Below are positions 29,636 through 37,041 of a stretch of DNA of 64,000 bases, piece after piece. Made by a program: the position numbers and the translations under genes. The stretch is from the IMG/VR virus record IMGVR_UViG_3300017991_000072, positions 35,865 to 99,864 of that record, one strand, 5' to 3'. How positions within the stretch are numbered: position 1 is the stretch's first letter; each line of letters starts with the position of its first letter. A model generated the notes under the pieces. That model was not told the origin of the DNA. It saw only the letters and a program-made list of their open reading frames with translations, and searched no databases. Source of the DNA: a virus.

Positions 29636-30115
29636 TCAGTTCAGGCTTGGCTCCAAGACCCGCCTGATGATCTCTTGTGTGACTTTCTGTGTGGGCTCTG
29701 ATGGCTTGGGGTAGTCCGTCTGTTCTTTGATGGCTCCAGCTTCGTTCATCAGATACCAGATAGCGTCCTGGATGGCTATCTGGCTGTCCTTTGGGTTTCC
29801 CTTGAACATGGAGTCAGCGTATTGAAACAGGATGGGGACCAGCTCATGAACAGGGGGTCCCTCCCCCGCGTAGCCGTCACAGGCCACCCTGACCAAGTCT
29901 CCAGGGTCACCGTTCTTCTGGTCTGACTGGTCCTCCTTCCACCTGATGAAGGCCAGGAAGATGGCCGCGCCAATAAGCGTCCCAACTTCGTAGAACCAGG
30001 TGGCGGGGTGGACAGACTCCCCTGGCCCCGCGCTGTCTACATACTGGTGGTGGCTCTTGGCGACAGCCGCGCCAAAATTCTCCAGCTCTTGGGTCAAGTA
30101 TTCAATCATGGTCAT
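29636..30115 (-). CDS. Unknown protein, possible paralog trio member A
   Basis: 159 residues, start behind GGAGGAACGGGAAG with a 14-base overlap. Helical; VGTLIGAAIFLAFI may be a buried core helix. Function unknown. Confidence 0.65.
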   Translation of the reverse strand: MTMIEYLTQELENFGAAVAKSHHQYVDSAGPGESVHPATWFYEVGTLIGAAIFLAFIRWKEDQSDQKNGDPGDLVRVACDGYAGEGPPVHELVPILFQYADSMFKGNPKDSQIAIQDAIWYLMNEAGAIKEQTDYPKPSEPTQKVTQEIIRRVLEPSLN

Positions 30116-30572
30116 CTTCCCGTTCCTCCGCCAAACAGTTCAGACAGATCAGCTTTCCGTCCGTTGGAGCGTGGCCGCCCCTGGGTTCCTTCCTGAAGAG
30201 CGCGTTGAACCGTAGCGCCCGTCCGTTGGGAAGCTTCACCTTCAGGGCCTTCTCTGTCCCATCGTATCCGCAAACACTACAGGCCCCGCCCAACATGTCC
30301 ACCAGCGCCATCCATCTCCTGGTCTTGGCGTCCTTGATGGACTTGACATGACAGGACCTACATTCAGAGAAGAACCGTTTTCCCCTCTTGAACAGTTGGA
30401 GCGCCTTGGTCTCCCCACAGACAGCGCATACTCTGACCGTTTCCCCCATTCTGGGGTCCTTCTCCCCTCTGACGTTGGGGGAGTAGGGTTTACAGTCAAA
30501 ACAGACCTTCCTTGGGTAGCCTACCAGGTCAAACTCCTGGCCACAGCGTTCACAGACGCCCTTCTTCTTCAT
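30102..30572 (-). CDS. Multi-zinc-ribbon protein, degenerate HNH-like
   Basis: 156 residues. Three Cys modules: CERCGQEF...CFDC, CAVCGETK...CRSC and CSVCGYDG...CLNC. The last, with ALRFNALF between the pairs, recalls the HNH-nuclease fold, but the catalytic DH pair is absent, so nuclease activity is unlikely. Confidence 0.65.
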   Translation of the reverse strand: MKKKGVCERCGQEFDLVGYPRKVCFDCKPYSPNVRGEKDPRMGETVRVCAVCGETKALQLFKRGKRFFSECRSCHVKSIKDAKTRRWMALVDMLGGACSVCGYDGTEKALKVKLPNGRALRFNALFRKEPRGGHAPTDGKLICLNCLAEEREDDHD

Positions 30573-30935
30573 CTAGTCCTCCTCTACCATCTCTGGCTCC
30601 TGGTCCTCCTCTTCATCGTCATCCTCTTCCAGGGGGACGTAGGCCGTCTCCACCCTGGAGTCAGACGGAAGGAACCAGACACCTGGGTAGTCCTGGCTGT
30701 GTGTGATGTCCTCCGGAAGACACCCAAAGACCAACAGGATCTTCTCCTTGGGCTCCAGCTCTACCGCTTCACCGTCCTGGTTCACAAACAGCTCCCCAAC
30801 TTCCAGTTCCACCTTCCTGGGCTGTGGCCGCTGGAAGAGAACCGCTATCATGACCATGATCAGGACGATCCCCAGGACCGCTATGGCCACTACCGCCGGG
30901 GTCAGGGCTCCGTTGATGACCTCCATCAGTTCCAT
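30573..30935 (-). CDS. Single-pass membrane protein with acidic tail
   Basis: 120 residues, start behind ACGGAAGGAGAAACGG. Transmembrane helix (PAVVAIAVLGIVLIMVMIAV), a strand-rich cytoplasmic or periplasmic domain, and a C-terminal run of Asp/Glu. Not recognised. Confidence 0.7.
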   Translation of the reverse strand: MELMEVINGALTPAVVAIAVLGIVLIMVMIAVLFQRPQPRKVELEVGELFVNQDGEAVELEPKEKILLVFGCLPEDITHSQDYPGVWFLPSDSRVETAYVPLEEDDDEEEDQEPEMVEED

Positions 30936-30971
30936 CCGTTTCTCCTTCCGTGTGTTGGGCCGTGGCCCGTG

Positions 30972-31070
30972 TCAGTGTTTGCGTGTGAAGTCAATGTGTA
31001 TCAGCCATCCTGTGAAAACCGCCAGCGCCAGTAGCGCCAGAATTAGGGGTAGATCTCCAAGGTTGAACAT
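30972..31070 (-). CDS. Tiny membrane protein next to the tRNA
   Basis: 32 residues (MFNLGDLPLILALLALAVFT... ending in FTRKH). One hydrophobic helix. It starts 3 bases after the tRNA 3' end with only a poor ribosome binding site, so it is tentative. Confidence 0.4.
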   Translation of the reverse strand: MFNLGDLPLILALLALAVFTGWLIHIDFTRKH

Positions 31071-31072
31071 AA

Positions 31073-31145
31073 TGACCCTGGGGGGAATTGAACCCTCCGC
31101 CGCTGGTGTGAAAGACCAGTGTCCTGACCATTAGACCACAGGGCC
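31073..31145 (-). tRNA. tRNA-Glu (UUC anticodon)
   Basis: 73 bases. Acceptor stem GGCCCTG/CAGGGTC, D-arm GGTCTAATGGTCAGGAC, anticodon stem CTGGT/ACCAG with loop CTTTCAC (anticodon TTC, reads GAA), T-arm GAGGGTTCAATTCCCCC, discriminator A; CCA is not encoded. It lies inside a protein operon on the same strand, so it is probably released by processing. Confidence 0.92.
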
Positions 31146-31158
31146 GCCGCTTCATATT

Positions 31159-31701
31159 CTAGCTCCTGACCTCTACATCCACAAAGGATCCAGGAGTCCC
31201 GCCAAACCAGACAGCCCCTTCTTCTATACAGGGGGAATAGATCATGAACTTCCGCCGCTTTTCATCGTAGGTGAAAACCTGGACCCGTCCGTCAGCCGCC
31301 TGTTCCCAGACGCCCACGTCTCCCGCCAGATCGTTCACTTCCCTGACAGCCGTGGAGCCGTCATGGTAGACCAGTAGGAACCATGTTTCTCCCATAGCCT
31401 TCTCCTTCTCTGGTTGGCCCCCTTCAAACCAGTCAATCCAAGACTGGTCCCCGGAGTCCGCCGCTTCCAGACGCCGTAGCTCCCCCGTCAGAACCATGAC
31501 CTGGGCCGTGGTCCCCCCAATATCAGCCTGGACCTGGGCCATCTCCCGTTCCAGCTTGGCTTCAGCTTCCTTGATCTCCGCCCTGGAAACCGCCAGGGAA
31601 CCCAACTTCTCCTCCAGGCCAGCCGCCGTCAGCCGCTTGGCCAGGATTTCATCTTCAACTTCCCTGATCCGCTCCCTGATGTCCGTCCTGTCCTTTGTCA
31701 T
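31159..31701 (-). CDS. Coiled-coil protein with C-terminal beta domain
   Basis: 180 residues. About 95 residues of coiled coil (REVEDEILAKRLTAAGLEEK), then a strand-rich domain (TWFLLVYHDGSTAVREVNDL). Not recognised. Confidence 0.7.
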   Translation of the reverse strand: MTKDRTDIRERIREVEDEILAKRLTAAGLEEKLGSLAVSRAEIKEAEAKLEREMAQVQADIGGTTAQVMVLTGELRRLEAADSGDQSWIDWFEGGQPEKEKAMGETWFLLVYHDGSTAVREVNDLAGDVGVWEQAADGRVQVFTYDEKRRKFMIYSPCIEEGAVWFGGTPGSFVDVEVRS

Positions 31702-31855
31702 GTTTCCTGTCCTTCACCCTGGGGGTCCTGTAGTCCCCTGGGTAGATCTTGCCCTGTGTGTCTCTGGCCACCATGGTCAGGAAGATCAGGGCCAGGAGCC
31801 CGAAGGCTCCAAGCCCCAATCCGACCTTGACCAATATGATGATCCAGTTAGCCAT
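31655..31855 (-). CDS. Small membrane protein
   Basis: 66 residues. N-terminal helix WIIILVKVGLGLGAFGLLAL, basic tail. Start overlaps the upstream stop by one base (TAATG); the 3' end overlaps the next gene by 47 bases. Confidence 0.6.
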   Translation of the reverse strand: MANWIIILVKVGLGLGAFGLLALIFLTMVARDTQGKIYPGDYRTPRVKDRKHDKGQDGHQGADQGS

Positions 31856-32160
31856 TATCTAGCGTTGATCTCCAGGTCCTTCTTCTTGTTCACGTCCTGA
31901 ATGGGCTTCAGATGGAAGGGGAATTCTCCGCCCGCCAACATCCGCGCCAGCCACCTGTATTCCTGAATGACCCTTTCAGCCGCCGTCTTCTGGGCCTCCA
32001 GGATCTTGGCGTTCTGGTTCTCTGACTTCAGAACATTCATGACCGCCTGGTTGGCTTCCATAGCCTTGTCCGCGCCGTCTTCCAGCGCGTCCACCTGGCT
32101 CTTCAGGTCTTCAATCTCCTGAAGTAGGTCCGCCTTCGTCCGCCTGTCCTTGTTCGCCAT
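31855..32160 (-). CDS. Coiled-coil protein
   Basis: 101 residues (ATG 32160). Coiled coil (LLQEIEDLKSQVDALEDGAD) followed by a short C-terminal domain. Not recognised. Confidence 0.65.
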   Translation of the reverse strand: MANKDRRTKADLLQEIEDLKSQVDALEDGADKAMEANQAVMNVLKSENQNAKILEAQKTAAERVIQEYRWLARMLAGGEFPFHLKPIQDVNKKKDLEINAR

Positions 32161-32338
32161 CTTTGTCCTCCATGTGTTGGGCCGCCTCCGCCATCTTGGC
32201 CAACCTGGCCATCCAGAGACGGGCCTTCGTTTCATCGTGGAACTCCACTGTCCGTTCAGCCTTGTCTATGGGGTCCTTCCCGTGAAGGACCCTGGCTGTG
32301 AACTGGAGTCTATACGTCTTCTTGGGGTTCTCCTCCAT
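32111..32338 (-). CDS. Small protein of unknown function
   Basis: 75 residues; overlaps both neighbours. Short strands then a helix (TKARLWMARLAKMAEAAQHM) and an acidic, Gly-rich tail. Confidence 0.6.
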   Translation of the reverse strand: MEENPKKTYRLQFTARVLHGKDPIDKAERTVEFHDETKARLWMARLAKMAEAAQHMEDKDGEQGQADEGGPTSGD

Positions 32339-32762
32339 CCGTCAGCTCCTCCTGACTCTGGGCCGTGGCCGCCCCTTGGAAGTCATCCTGAAGGGGTCCC
32401 TCCACCCTGGCGTTGGCCTTTGGAACCTCCGTGGGCTCCCCCAACTCCGCGTCCTTGTCCAGCCATTCCTGGATCACGCCAATGATGAACTCCAGGATGT
32501 CCTTCAGGACTTCAATGTCCAGAACGTCCCCGATAGACAGGGACAACATCTTGGCTTCCAATGGCGTAGCGTTGGGAAGGTCCCGAACGTCCACAGAGAT
32601 GTGGCCAGCGTCCGCTGGTAGCGTGACGTTCAGTTGAAGGTTCTTGGTGGGGGACTCCGCCATGATCTGGGCTTTGATAGGGCCGCCTCTTCCAACAGCC
32701 TCAAATTCAAAGACCACATCCCGGCCGCCAACAGTCCGCTTGAATGATACCAGTTCCGCCAT
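32310..32762 (-). CDS. Beta-rich protein of unknown function
   Basis: 150 residues, start behind GGAAAGGATGGAAC. The N-terminal half alternates strands (VVFEFEAVGRGG, NLQLNVTLPADAG), then an amphipathic helix and an acidic tail. Not recognised. Confidence 0.65.
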   Translation of the reverse strand: MAELVSFKRTVGGRDVVFEFEAVGRGGPIKAQIMAESPTKNLQLNVTLPADAGHISVDVRDLPNATPLEAKMLSLSIGDVLDIEVLKDILEFIIGVIQEWLDKDAELGEPTEVPKANARVEGPLQDDFQGAATAQSQEELTDGGEPQEDV

Positions 32763-32815
32763 GTTCCATCCTTTCCGTGTAGGGTTTCAGTGACTTGGAC
32801 TATGTGTTCAGAACT

Positions 32816-32980
32816 CTATTCTGTTTCCTGGTGTGGATCCAGTTCTTTCAGCGCCTCCTGGAGTATGTCACTAATTTCTGGGTTTGGGACCTTCTCTCCG
32901 TTGAAGTCAATCCCATAGTCATCCCAGATCGTTCCGGCCACCCACGAAGCCTTGACCTCTTCAACCGTTGGTAGCGCCAA
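32816..32980 (-). CDS. Small protein with TTG start (tentative)
   Basis: 54 residues from TTG 32980 behind AAAGGGGCTGTC, ending at TAG 32816. Sequence is protein-like (ALPTVEEVKASWVAGTIWDD, ...SDILQEALKELD). Overlaps the previous gene by 21 bases in another frame, so it could instead be the rest of that gene after a frameshift. Confidence 0.4.
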   Translation of the reverse strand: MALPTVEEVKASWVAGTIWDDYGIDFNGEKVPNPEISDILQEALKELDPHQETE

Positions 32981-33179
32981 GACAGCCCCTTTCAGTTCTC
33001 TGGTCTACAGGTAGATCACATCTTTCATCATACCTCTTGACCTTGACGAAGGGAAGACAGGATGGGTCCGTCCACGCCAGGACTTCTTGGATGTGTTGGT
33101 GGCGTGTGGGGACGTTGGCGTTGACCTTCGCCACACAGAGCCCTTCAGCCGTCCTACATCCAGCGCGTTCACACATCAT
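32961..33179 (-). CDS. Small Cys-containing protein
   Basis: 72 residues. CERAGCRTAEGLC at the N-terminus. The start follows the repressor-like gene by a few bases, so translation may be coupled. Confidence 0.5.
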   Translation of the reverse strand: MMCERAGCRTAEGLCVAKVNANVPTRHQHIQEVLAWTDPSCLPFVKVKRYDERCDLPVDQRTERGCLGATNG

Positions 33180-33180
33180 C

Positions 33181-33552
33181 CTACTCCTTGGGTGGTTTCA
33201 ACAGCCGCCTCCGCGTTGGGGGCTTCTCCTTCTTAGCCTTCAACATCTGAGCCCTTGAAATGGTCCTGGAGAACTTCTTGGGTGGGGTCACTTCAGGGGC
33301 CTGGTCTACGGGTATTCCAAACAGGTCATCCAGTGAGATCTCCAGGGCGTCCGCTATCCGGAGCGCCGTGTGGATGTTCATCAGGGACCCAGTCTTCATT
33401 CCCTTGGTGATGGCTTCGTAGCTGACGCCCGCTATCCTGGCCAGGTCCACCTTCTTCCTGATCCCCACGTCCAACATGGCCTCTTCCAGCCTGTTGGTGT
33501 AGCGTCCGTTCAGTTCCGCCCTGATCTCCTTGAAGCTTGGTGTGTCAGCCAT
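33181..33552 (-). CDS. XRE/Cro-type helix-turn-helix regulator
   Basis: 123 residues. Helix-turn-helix near residues 30-75: VDLARIAGVSYEAITKGM, then IHTALRIADALEISLDDLFG, the classic end of XRE domains. Basic tail follows. First gene behind its own promoter (33591-33619), so it is well placed to regulate the 19-33.5 kb operon or itself. Confidence 0.85.
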   Translation of the reverse strand: MADTPSFKEIRAELNGRYTNRLEEAMLDVGIRKKVDLARIAGVSYEAITKGMKTGSLMNIHTALRIADALEISLDDLFGIPVDQAPEVTPPKKFSRTISRAQMLKAKKEKPPTRRRLLKPPKE

Positions 33553-33590
33553 GAATGTTCCTTCAGTATATTTTTTCGTGTTATGTCACT

Positions 33591-33619
33591 ACTATAGCCC
33601 GTCCGCCGGTTCTTGTCAA
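33591..33619 (-). promoter_or_regulatory. Leftward promoter for the 33.5-19 kb operon
   Basis: Minus strand TTGACA (33619-33614), 17-base spacer, TATAGT (33596-33591). Upstream is TTTTCACTTGACA, the block shared with promoters at 43.9 and 53.4 kb. Confidence 0.85.
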
Positions 33620-33648
33620 GTGAAAACACAACATTAGGGTCACTTTTT

Positions 33649-34935
33649 TCACATTTTTCTGGCTACCAGGACCAGCTCTGTGGGGTAGGCTGTCTTGACT
33701 CCTGGCCCCGCCTTGGAGAACCGCCCTGTCTTGGGATCCCTGGTTGACGGGAGAAGCTTGGAAGGGATCTCCCGCTTGAAGACCTTGTGAAGGTTGAACT
33801 TCAGGTCCTCCAACATCTCACAGAAGACCCCTCCGTTCTCTATGGGGACTCCCTTCAACTGGGTGTCCCCTATCACTATGACCATGTAGCCGCCCTTGGC
33901 CAGGACCCGCTTCATCTCCCCCCACGTCCGCTCCATGTCCGCGTAGTAGGCGTTCACAGCGCCCGCCGTCTTGACTGACTTCTCCTTCAACCTGGCCACT
34001 GTCTGGAGCGCCAGTTGGCTGGTGGGCTTCTCATGAAACCCCGCCCGACAGTTGGACCCAATGTAGAAGGACTTGACCTTGGCGTCCACGCCGCCCAGGT
34101 TCAGCCAGCCAATGGACAGTTGGTGGATTGACAGGTATTCGTAGGACGTACAGTAGGGAGGAGATGTGACGATCATTCCCGCCTTCCCCGCCCCAAGCTT
34201 GGTCAGCCAGGGGTGTCTTGGGATCGTCTGATAGGGAATGTGGCTCCGCCGAAGGATCAGAGGGACAGCGTCCCAGTAGGCCGCGTTCCCGTCCGCCATG
34301 ACATCCAGGTGGGCCAGGAACAGCTCTTCAGCGTTCCGTGGCTTCTTGTCCTTCTGTTTCTGTGGCTTGGTGGACTGATCATTCCACCAGGACGATGGCT
34401 TCAGGATGTGGCTGAAGGCCACCTTCAGGAACATCTGGATCTCCGGATCCTGGACCGCCATGATGTGACCCAGGATGTGGCCTAGCCTGTAGATGTTCTC
34501 TTGGGGAAACCACTTCAGGATCAGATCTTCATGGACCTCTGGGATAATGGGGGACGGGGACGGACTCCCCACAAGTCCTCTGACAGACTTCAACCTATGT
34601 TCCAGTTTTTCAGGATCTATTGGCCGCGCCTTGACTTCCGTGATCAGCGTGGCCAAGGGGTTGATGTCCGCCCCCGCCGCCCTATGGCCCCGGAGGAGAC
34701 TACAGACCAAGGTGGTTCCAGACCCACAGAATGGGTCCAGAACAAGGGCCTCCTGACTTGGCCCGTAGTCTTCCAGGGCTTTGTCCACCAGTTGGGGAAT
34801 GAACTTGGCCGGGTATCTATGATAGCCGTGGGTGTAGGCCGCCCGCTCCGCCCTTGACACGTCCGCAAAGGACCAGTCAGGATCCACGAAGGCCCGGGCC
34901 GCCAGGTCAGAATAAAAGGCCGCCTTATTCCCCAT
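33649..34935 (-). CDS. DNA methyltransferase (N4-cytosine or N6-adenine type)
   Basis: 428 residues from ATG 34935 (11-base overlap upstream). SAM-binding motif DPFCGSGTT (67-75) and catalytic motif TSPPY (257-261); SPPY more often goes with N4-cytosine enzymes than the DPPY of adenine enzymes. The order, motif I before IV, resembles beta/alpha-type phage methyltransferases. No cognate endonuclease is seen, so it is probably a solitary enzyme protecting phage DNA from restriction. Confidence 0.85.
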   Translation of the reverse strand: MGNKAAFYSDLAARAFVDPDWSFADVSRAERAAYTHGYHRYPAKFIPQLVDKALEDYGPSQEALVLDPFCGSGTTLVCSLLRGHRAAGADINPLATLITEVKARPIDPEKLEHRLKSVRGLVGSPSPSPIIPEVHEDLILKWFPQENIYRLGHILGHIMAVQDPEIQMFLKVAFSHILKPSSWWNDQSTKPQKQKDKKPRNAEELFLAHLDVMADGNAAYWDAVPLILRRSHIPYQTIPRHPWLTKLGAGKAGMIVTSPPYCTSYEYLSIHQLSIGWLNLGGVDAKVKSFYIGSNCRAGFHEKPTSQLALQTVARLKEKSVKTAGAVNAYYADMERTWGEMKRVLAKGGYMVIVIGDTQLKGVPIENGGVFCEMLEDLKFNLHKVFKREIPSKLLPSTRDPKTGRFSKAGPGVKTAYPTELVLVARKM

Positions 34936-35269
34936 TGGTGTCTCCACGTGTTGGTGTTGGCCCTGTCCCTTCCAGCTCCGCCGGATAGGTGATGTCATCC
35001 AGCTCTTCATCCAGAAGGTCCTGGGCCGTGTATTGGTCTTTGATCTGGATTTCACAGCCTCCGCCCTTGACCGCGTTGACCAAGAGCGCCGTGGACAGTT
35101 GGACCTGGTCCCAGGGCTCCAGCTCCCAGGGGAGTAGGATCTGGGTGTGTAGGGCCTTCCTGGCCGCGTATTTCGTCCCACAATAGAACCCCATGGAGAA
35201 GATGGCCACCAGCGTCAGCGTGATGGCCACCCCTAGCCACAGCCCTGGGGGCCGCCTGTCCTCTGTCAT
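34925..35269 (-). CDS. Single-pass membrane protein
   Basis: 114 residues. Helix WLGVAITLTLVAIFSMGFYCG near the N-terminus, then a soluble domain and an acidic tail. Not recognised. Confidence 0.65.
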   Translation of the reverse strand: MTEDRRPPGLWLGVAITLTLVAIFSMGFYCGTKYAARKALHTQILLPWELEPWDQVQLSTALLVNAVKGGGCEIQIKDQYTAQDLLDEELDDITYPAELEGTGPTPTRGDTNGE

Positions 35270-35280
35270 CCTGTCCTCCT

Positions 35281-35469
35281 TCAGTTTCTCCGTTTTTGGA
35301 TGTAGTCTTCCACGTCTTCTTGTGACACCCGGAGGGACTTCTGGCCTATGCGGAAGGAAGGGATGTCCCCCCGCTGGACCATTCTGTAGACGGTCATCCT
35401 GTGGACTCCCATCTGGTCCGCCGCCTCCTTCAGCTTTATCAGCTTGGGTCCTTTGGGTTCGTTTTCCAT
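35281..35469 (-). CDS. Excisionase/MerR-like HTH protein
   Basis: 62 residues, a complete HTH_17-type domain: LKEAADQMGVHRMTVYRMVQ, IPSFRIGQKSLRVSQEDVEDYI. Such proteins act as excisionases or small regulators. No integrase is nearby, so a regulatory role is more likely. Confidence 0.85.
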   Translation of the reverse strand: MENEPKGPKLIKLKEAADQMGVHRMTVYRMVQRGDIPSFRIGQKSLRVSQEDVEDYIQKRRN

Positions 35470-35479
35470 GGTAGCCTTC

Positions 35480-36289
35480 CTATACCGTCACAGCTTCCTG
35501 TAGCTGTTTTGTATCTTCAAAGGTCAGCGTCCTCCGGAACTCATTTGTGGGCGTGACCACGTCAGGTCCCGTGAACCTGTAGACCTGGTCCGTGTCAACG
35601 TCCACGAAGTAACAGCGTTCCGCCGTCCAGGACCCTGGGTTCATCATCCTCTGACCCTGGGGGAACACGAAGTCCCAGACATCATGTGTGTGGCCGCAGA
35701 TGTAACCAAAGTAGTCCTGGTTGAACTTGTCCATGGCCACCTTGGCGTAGTGTTTCCACCCTAGCCGCTTCCCTTCAGGGAAGACCTTGTCCACCATCCA
35801 GTTGGCCACCTGGACAGCCCGTTGGTCCAACTGTGGGAACAGCTTTTCCAAAGTCACCGCCGTAGCCAAGAACGTCTGGGCCGCCTTCAGGCCCTTGGGG
35901 GAGGAGACATCAAAGACGCCTCCTTCCCCCCAAACTGGGTCCTGTTCGTGGCCGTGTTCCCTCCACCATCTCCGCCCCTGGGAGTCAATGAACTCCCCTG
36001 GTTTGAAGATGTCCCAGGTGAACATGTGGTTCAGGTAGGTGATCCCATAGTCATGGTTCCCCGGTATGAATTGGATGTCCTGGGTGGACAGGCGTGAAAA
36101 GGTCTCTTCATAGACCTGTAGCGTCTTGACGTAGGTGTGGGGGTAAAGGTCAAATGTGTCCCCCAAAAGGGACAGCGTGTGTTCATCACCATGAACATAG
36201 AACCACTGACAGAATTCCAGGGCCACGGGGTTCTGGTCATTGGCCCGCTTGAAGCCCTGGAAATGAAAGTCAGCGCCGTGAATGTTCAT
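35480..36289 (-). CDS. Calcineurin-like metallophosphoesterase
   Basis: 269 residues. Metal-binding motifs in order: ADFHF near the N-terminus, LLGDTFDLY, IPGNHDYG, REHGHE and ICGHTHDVW, as in the UDP-diacylglucosamine hydrolase/serine-threonine phosphatase superfamily. The substrate cannot be told; phage members include phosphatases and phosphodiesterases acting on RNA ends or nucleotides. Confidence 0.85.
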   Translation of the reverse strand: MNIHGADFHFQGFKRANDQNPVALEFCQWFYVHGDEHTLSLLGDTFDLYPHTYVKTLQVYEETFSRLSTQDIQFIPGNHDYGITYLNHMFTWDIFKPGEFIDSQGRRWWREHGHEQDPVWGEGGVFDVSSPKGLKAAQTFLATAVTLEKLFPQLDQRAVQVANWMVDKVFPEGKRLGWKHYAKVAMDKFNQDYFGYICGHTHDVWDFVFPQGQRMMNPGSWTAERCYFVDVDTDQVYRFTGPDVVTPTNEFRRTLTFEDTKQLQEAVTV

Positions 36290-36298
36290 GTGTTCTCC

Positions 36299-37039
36299 TT
36301 AGCTGTTGAAAGTGAAGGTCCCCAGTTGGATCTCCGGGGAAGCCCCCGTGTCTCCGCGTTGGTTCCACTTCCAGACCTTGACCTTCAGCGTTCCGCCTTC
36401 CTTGTAGACGATACAGGGGAAGGCCGTTCCTCTGTTGTTCGTGGCCCGCCACTTGATGTAGACGTTCCAGGAACCAGCGTGGGGTAGGGGAGCCCAGACG
36501 AACCCGCGCCTGGTCCCGTCCGCGCCAGTTTCCTTCTCTGGGTAGCCCGTGGCGTACAGATAGGGCTTGGCGTTGGGGTTCCCGTGGTCATCCGCCCGCG
36601 TCCAGTTCCTAGCGTCCCCAGGACAGTCACAGTAGGGAAGACTGGGGTCCTTTGGTTCGTTCCTGGGCTCCAGGTCTCCGTAGGAATACTTGACCTCCTG
36701 GCCCGTCTCCGCGTTCACAAACCTGACATGGATGAAACAGATACAGGATCCCCTGTCCTGGCCTCCAATGTATTGGGCCACATAGTTCTCCGTGGCCAGG
36801 ACAAACCCCGTATGGGCTCCGCTGGCCGCCGCGCCGTCATAGACAGGTCCTTCAGGAAGCCTGAACTCTATGGGGTCAGGTGGGTGGTCTTTCGTCTTGT
36901 GGTCATAGGACCCACAGACTTCACAAGGTTCATACTTCTCCATCTGTTTGTCCAGGATCTTCTGGAGCCAAGATGGGAGACTTTCCCTGATTGACTGGTA
37001 GATCTTGTAGAACCACTTCTTCTCATTTGATCCAGGCAT
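36299..37039 (-). CDS. Protein of unknown function
   Basis: 246 residues. A short CEVCGSYDHKTKDH motif near residue 40, then a beta-rich domain with scattered Cys (GSCICFIHVRF, YCDCPGDARNW). Lies between DpdA and the phosphoesterase. Not recognised. Confidence 0.7.
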   Translation of the reverse strand: MPGSNEKKWFYKIYQSIRESLPSWLQKILDKQMEKYEPCEVCGSYDHKTKDHPPDPIEFRLPEGPVYDGAAASGAHTGFVLATENYVAQYIGGQDRGSCICFIHVRFVNAETGQEVKYSYGDLEPRNEPKDPSLPYCDCPGDARNWTRADDHGNPNAKPYLYATGYPEKETGADGTRRGFVWAPLPHAGSWNVYIKWRATNNRGTAFPCIVYKEGGTLKVKVWKWNQRGDTGASPEIQLGTFTFNS

Positions 37040-37041
37040 GA

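Noticed and set aside
35281-35469. Excisionase-like gene as sign of lysogeny
   Set aside because: No integrase or attachment site seen; HTH_17 proteins are also common regulators.
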